Assembly: GCA_034766995.1 (NCBI GenBank)
Contig: CM068315.1
Span: 44,681,162 to 44,745,161, forward strand
Direction of reading: 5' to 3'
Length of the DNA: 64,000 nucleotides
Origin: Acanthacorydalis orientalis
Taxonomy: Eukaryota; Arthropoda; Insecta; Megaloptera; Corydalidae
The first letter of the stretch is position 1, and each line of letters starts with the position of its first letter. The position numbers were made by a program, and so were the translations under genes. Below are positions 59,925 to 64,000 of this stretch, piece by piece. The notes beneath the pieces are model-generated. The model ran no database searches. It was given only the letters and a program-made list of their open reading frames with translations, and was not told the origin of the DNA.

Positions 59925-60240
59925 GTGGCTAAAATTTTTTAACTATTTATTCTTTCATAAATGAATTTTTCATTCGCCGCATAAACTGACAAAAATATTG
60001 TGATCGAAAATGTTCAATAAGTAAGTATTAGCTGTTTTTGAATCTTAACAGAGTGAAAATACAGAAAAATCTTAGTTTTTTCTGTACTTAAACGCTTTGA
60101 AGATGATGGCATCGCTGTTATAATACTGTTAAACAATAATCAAAAATGATTAAAAATTATTTGTTACATCTTTTTCGTTACGAAATTTTTATGGTTTGTG
60201 TAAATGAAAAACTCATTTGTGATTGTAAATGAATAACATC
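59925..60240. repeat. FB fold-back copy, near full length
   Basis: Left tip TTGTGGCTAAAATTTTTTAA, CATTCGCCGCATAAACTGAC; right TGTACTTAAACGCTTTGAAG, ATGATGGCATCGCTGTTATA, ATGGTTTGTGTAAATGAAAA. Confidence 0.7.
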
Positions 60241-62497
60241 AAAAAAGAATAATTAATTAAATATTTAGAAATGAATTTTTAAACATCATAAAATAAATTT
60301 ATTTTTTAAAAAAAAGTTATTATGAAGTACACAACATTTCATAATTTTTTATTTAAACATTTGTTGTCAGTATTCACTGGACCTAATTTATTTTGAGTAA
60401 CTGTTAACTTAGTAGTTACTATTTCGGTAAATCATAATCTAGTGGTAGTCCAACGAAGGTAATCGAATACTGATTATAATAAATTTGGTATCACAAAATA
60501 GATTAACTTAAACAGACTACAGATTATTGTGGTAATATTTCAGTTAATATATTTTTGAAAATTCAAATTTGGAATGAAGATTATTTATAAAAAAAACTCT
60601 TTTTTAATATAAAGAATAGTCGAATTTAAAGTATGACTCAATTTCAAGTATACTAATACTTCGTTACAAAAAAAGGAAAACCAATATCTGTACGACATTG
60701 TTATCTAATCAATATTTTTTATTGATACTTAGAAAAAAATGTACAGCTCTGTGTATATCTATTACAGATTACATACGTCAGATAGCATCCAACTACTGTA
60801 CAAATACTAAATGAGCAATAAATATCGACAATGTACATTTCAGAAAAGGTGCGTGAAGTGTAACGTGTCAAACGGGCTCAATAATAAAAACTTTTCATCA
60901 AAATCATTTCGTTGTATGACATGTTCATTGAGGATACAATTTTCAAACGGATAATTATATGAAATAAAACAGTCCGTTTATTTTGTATCGCCAGATAAGA
61001 GTTAATTGTTTGTAAATTTTATACACCAGCTCGTACAATAATTTTTAAAAAGCAGTTACGAATAACAAAAAAAAAATGGTTCGTTTTGATAATTGTGCAT
61101 GCGCCATCAAAGCAAATCGTGTTCAACTTATAGAATGCTGTAAGTACATGAATATAAATCTACTTCATTATAGAATTGAAAATGGGAACGTTAATTTTCC
61201 ACCGAACGACCGATACGTATTGTCTAATTTTACTGTGCTGCGAGATTGATCAATATTTATGATCTTATTTGCATTCGGTATATTATTTCCAATACATAAG
61301 CTTCTTTTTAAACATCTCTTTCGTGCAATCGGTAACAATTGGGTGTTGGTTGAATAAAAATATCAGAATATAAATCGTAGAATAAATTATTTATGTACAT
61401 ATATAATTAAATGAAATTTAATAAATTCTCTTATTAAAAAAAACTGTCTGAAATCTCTTTATTTTATTCATATATAAAAACAGAACTTTAATAATAAAAA
61501 ATCTATTTCTATTAACACAATTTCTTACTAGAAATGATTTTAGAAAACATTTTTAATAGTTTTTGTTAAACGAATGAAAATAATAAAACGCTTTCTTATT
61601 ACAAATATTATCGTGTAAGAAAACATTTTTATATATCAATTAGAATGATTCAGTCGAATGAGTTTAGGTATAAACTTTTAATCAGAATAGATAAAGATCT
61701 CTTTCTAAGAGCATTATATTGAAATTATATATAAAATGAATCATACATTATTTTTACGTTGAGTAAATTAATTTCAAATTAATATAACTATATGTTTATA
61801 CTCATTTAATTTGTTTCCGAATGTGTACTCTAATAATTAAGTAGTTTTAAATGGCAATTGCATATCAAATCAATCATTCTACGGTTCAAAAATTCTTGCA
61901 TATTATTTTTTGTTGTTTCGTTACTATTTTTTTAATTTCGTATATAATTTTTTTCCAATGAATAATTGTATATAATTATTGTTTATGAAATGCGTATATT
62001 AAATTATATATTAGCTGCTTAATTTTCTTATAAAATCAAAAATTAGAAATAAATTTGATTTAGCTTGAAATGCTCTATATAAAAAATAATGAAATAATTG
62101 ACATGTATTTTATATTTCTTTCAGAAATTAATTATTATTTATTTCGATTCTTCAGATATATTAATATGCACCCTATTATGATTATATAAAATAAAAATCT
62201 AAATATTTAAGAATGGCGTAAAAAGTGAAATCGATCATAACTGATAACCAAAATACCGTCTCAAAAAATATAGTATGAAAAGTCTGTAAAATGGAATCTT
62301 AGATCAAACATTTAGATATAATTATAAAGATATTTATATTGGTTTTCATTACTACATTTCTTTATAGGATATATGCGTTTTATTGTTTTTAATTTCATAC
62401 GATCCGTTTCCGAATAAGCCGTATATAATTCTAATTTCTTTCAGTTTTAATGGACCGGTGTATCCTTTCTTTTCGCAAATTTCTGATACCTGTTCTA
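60241..62497. other. No gene or repeat recognised
   Basis: Long run of unique AT-rich sequence without (TA)n tracts, unlike the rest of the window, ending at the M2 mariner just upstream of the coding exon. Confidence 0.6.
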
Positions 62498-63066
62498 TTA
62501 GGTTGGTACAAAAATAATTTCAGTTTATGACCTTCAAATTCATACATTTTTCTCTTTTTTTGTTTTACTAGCTGTTTTAAGTGGTCCAGAACTGTTGAAT
62601 AACTAACGCCTAATTTTTGTATAAGCTCTAGAATTGTTGTCCGTGGTTCTGATTCAACTAACGCTTTCAGTTGGTCGTTATAAACTGAAGAGGGACACCC
62701 GTGACCTTCATCTTCAAATCTCTCATTCTCAGAACGAAATTTTTGGAACCACCATTATACCGTACGTTCCTTAACAGTACCCACACCAAAAACATCATTG
62801 AGTTTACGAGTACTTTCTGCTGCTTTACTACCCGTTTTGGACCCATACAAAAATTGATCTTATGTGCTTTTTTTCCATTTTTTATTCAATAGCTATATTT
62901 GGAGCAAAATGAATAATAAAACCAAAGTCAATGTTACTAAAATACTGACCGATAAATGCACTTTAAAACGGTACTAAGATGAATACAATGAAATGACACT
63001 TTCATTGAAAAAATTAAGGTTAGAATTCAGAAAACAAAAACTATAATTATTTTCGTGCTAATCTAA
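62498..63066 (-). mobile_element. Mariner family M2, second copy with the same deletion
   Basis: Minus-strand counterpart of the 6.35 kb copy: same length to within about 10 bases, same ends (TTAGGTTGGTACAAAAATAA at the plus-strand left), TA duplications at 62496 and 63067, same DNA-binding-domain remnant and same missing catalytic domain. It ends only about 120 bases before the splice acceptor of the coding exon. Frameshifted; not functional. Confidence 0.75.
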
Positions 63067-63159
63067 TAATATCGTATACTATTTTGTTTGTTCATTGGTC
63101 TATGATGTTTTTATAAACATTTTGACATTTATTCTATATGTTCACGTGAGGATAATATT

Positions 63160-63202
63160 TTTAAACGATTTTTTTTGTTCATTGCAGAGTTTTTCGGCCA
63201 GA
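63160..63202 (+). other. 3' splice site and short 5' leader of the coding exon
   Basis: A T-rich tract (about 63170-63183) ends in TTCATTGCAG, giving a strong acceptor at 63187. The 15 bases from 63188 to 63202 would be the end of the 5' UTR, so at least one upstream non-coding exon is predicted. An E-box (CACGTG) lies just upstream at about 63143. Confidence 0.75.
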
Positions 63203-64000
63203 ATGGACGACAAAAAGCAAGCACGACACACTGGTTCTAAAGTATCACAGATAGCTAATATATTCAATCAGAACATGGCACCGCATAAAGAACCAACTGC
63301 AGATATAATCGTCTCCTCGAGAACAAAATCCATACCACCAGATAGTCCAACGTTCGAGAAAAAAGACTGCACCGATCCGCTCAAAGATTCGCCAACTCAA
63401 GTAACTGTAATGAGGACAGAATCACACGTGGCACGATTCAACAATGCGAGGGCATTATTCGAAAAGTTGGGCGAGGAGAGCCGCGGCGGAGTTCGAAACG
63501 AAAAAATGGTACCGTTACAGACGACGAGGAGCGCCTCGAGCATCCACGGACTCAGATCAAGGTCGAGTTCGGCGAACAGCGAGACAGCAGGCACAAGAGA
63601 AGTGAGATCGAGGTCTCCGTCGCCGATCAAAATTCGATCGGATCGTGTGAGCATACCCCAACACGGCGGCAGTGTTCCAATTCTTAGTACAAATATAGAA
63701 CCGATAAAGAAATCGGTCAAGTCGAACGGGCACGCATTAAATGGTAATTTCGTGGACGAAGAACTCGGTGTAGCACCTTTATGTGACAAAGTGTTGTGCG
63801 ATAAGACGAACGGTGTTAATACTGGTGAACATAATGTTGAATGTGAAAGGACTAAACCGGGTGTGCCGACTCGGAAGCCCGAAAAAGTCGAAAAACCGGA
63901 GAAGCCCGAAAAACCAGAACGAAAATTCAATAGTCAGTTGATAGAGAAACAACGAAACTGGACTTCACATTTTTCGAAGACCAGAACTAGTAGGTACAAT
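63203..64000 (+). CDS. Neurabin/spinophilin-like protein, first coding exon (partial, open at window edge)
   Basis: The frame from the ATG at 63203 stays open for 266 codons to the window edge, with GC-rich balanced codons quite unlike the surrounding DNA. Visible: an N-terminal GSKVSQIANIFNQNM segment (residues 11-25), HVARFNNARALFEKLGEE (75-92), Ser/Arg-rich low-complexity stretches (109-150), a PEK/VEK/PEK acidic-basic repeat (226-241), and RNWTSHFSKTRTSRYN at the end. Neurabins and spinophilin are actin-binding scaffolds that target protein phosphatase 1; their N-terminal actin-binding region has a comparable G-x-V-x-x-I-x-N-x-F-x-Q-M segment, a later F-x-x-x-R-x-x-F-E segment and an SRYN motif. 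No PDZ, PP1-docking or coiled-coil region falls in the window. The start is chosen because it is the first ATG after a good splice acceptor, 15 bases downstream. Coding status is near certain; the family name is moderate (about 0.6), because it rests on short motifs remembered, not aligned. Confidence 0.85.
   Translation, partial: MDDKKQARHTGSKVSQIANIFNQNMAPHKEPTADIIVSSRTKSIPPDSPTFEKKDCTDPLKDSPTQVTVMRTESHVARFNNARALFEKLGEESRGGVRNEKMVPLQTTRSASSIHGLRSRSSSANSETAGTREVRSRSPSPIKIRSDRVSIPQHGGSVPILSTNIEPIKKSVKSNGHALNGNFVDEELGVAPLCDKVLCDKTNGVNTGEHNVECERTKPGVPTRKPEKVEKPEKPEKPERKFNSQLIEKQRNWTSHFSKTRTSRYN

Noticed and set aside
63397..63930. 177-codon antisense open frame
   Set aside because: Opposite-strand shadow of the coding exon; low-complexity Ser/Phe/Gly start and no splice context.

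Overview
The window looks like a non-coding, very AT-rich stretch of an animal nuclear genome, most probably an insect. This rests on three things: the mariner, piggyBac and Tigger/pogo-type transposase remnants, two non-LTR retrotransposon remnants, and one well-formed exon whose protein resembles the N-terminus of the neurabin/spinophilin family. I cannot name the species or order. There are no bacterial-style operons, rRNAs, tRNAs or CRISPR arrays that I can see.

Layout. The only convincing host coding sequence is at the right edge: a splice acceptor at about 63187, a 15-base leader, then an open frame from 63203 that runs off the window (266 codons). Everything to its left is best read as a long 5' intron or intergenic DNA. 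Two islands richer in GC and CpG stand out: about 5290-5930 (TATA box at 5333, consensus 5' splice donor at 5734) and about 50600-50830 (full palindromic CRE at 50722). Either could be an alternative promoter or non-coding first exon of the downstream gene; this is inference.

Repeats dominate. (1) I count 47 (TA)n tracts of about 19-180 bp, roughly one per 1.4 kb; several form the centre of perfect inverted repeats. (2) About twenty degenerate copies of one fold-back, MITE-like family (called FB here) are scattered throughout; full copies are about 330 bp and almost entirely palindromic. (3) Four mariner families (M1-M4) are present as dead copies. M1, M2 and M3 each recur as a characteristic internal-deletion derivative: M1 keeps the catalytic core and has lost the DNA-binding domain, M2 keeps the DNA-binding domain and has lost the catalytic core, and M3 fuses a short N-terminal piece to the C-terminal end. 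(4) Single remnants of piggyBac, an IS630-like element, Tigger/pogo, two LINEs, and possible Tc1, hAT and Helitron ends are also present.

The most unusual observation is that two fold-back copies (23.1-23.3 kb and 53.34-53.5 kb) carry, in both inverted arms, a CUGANGA - hairpin - GAAAC - (loop) - GU(C/A) order resembling a minimal type I hammerhead ribozyme, as found in Penelope-like elements. The FB arms carry a related CTGAGGA - perfect hairpin - GAAA arrangement. This is a hypothesis from reading the sequence; covariance-model scoring and a cleavage assay would decide it.
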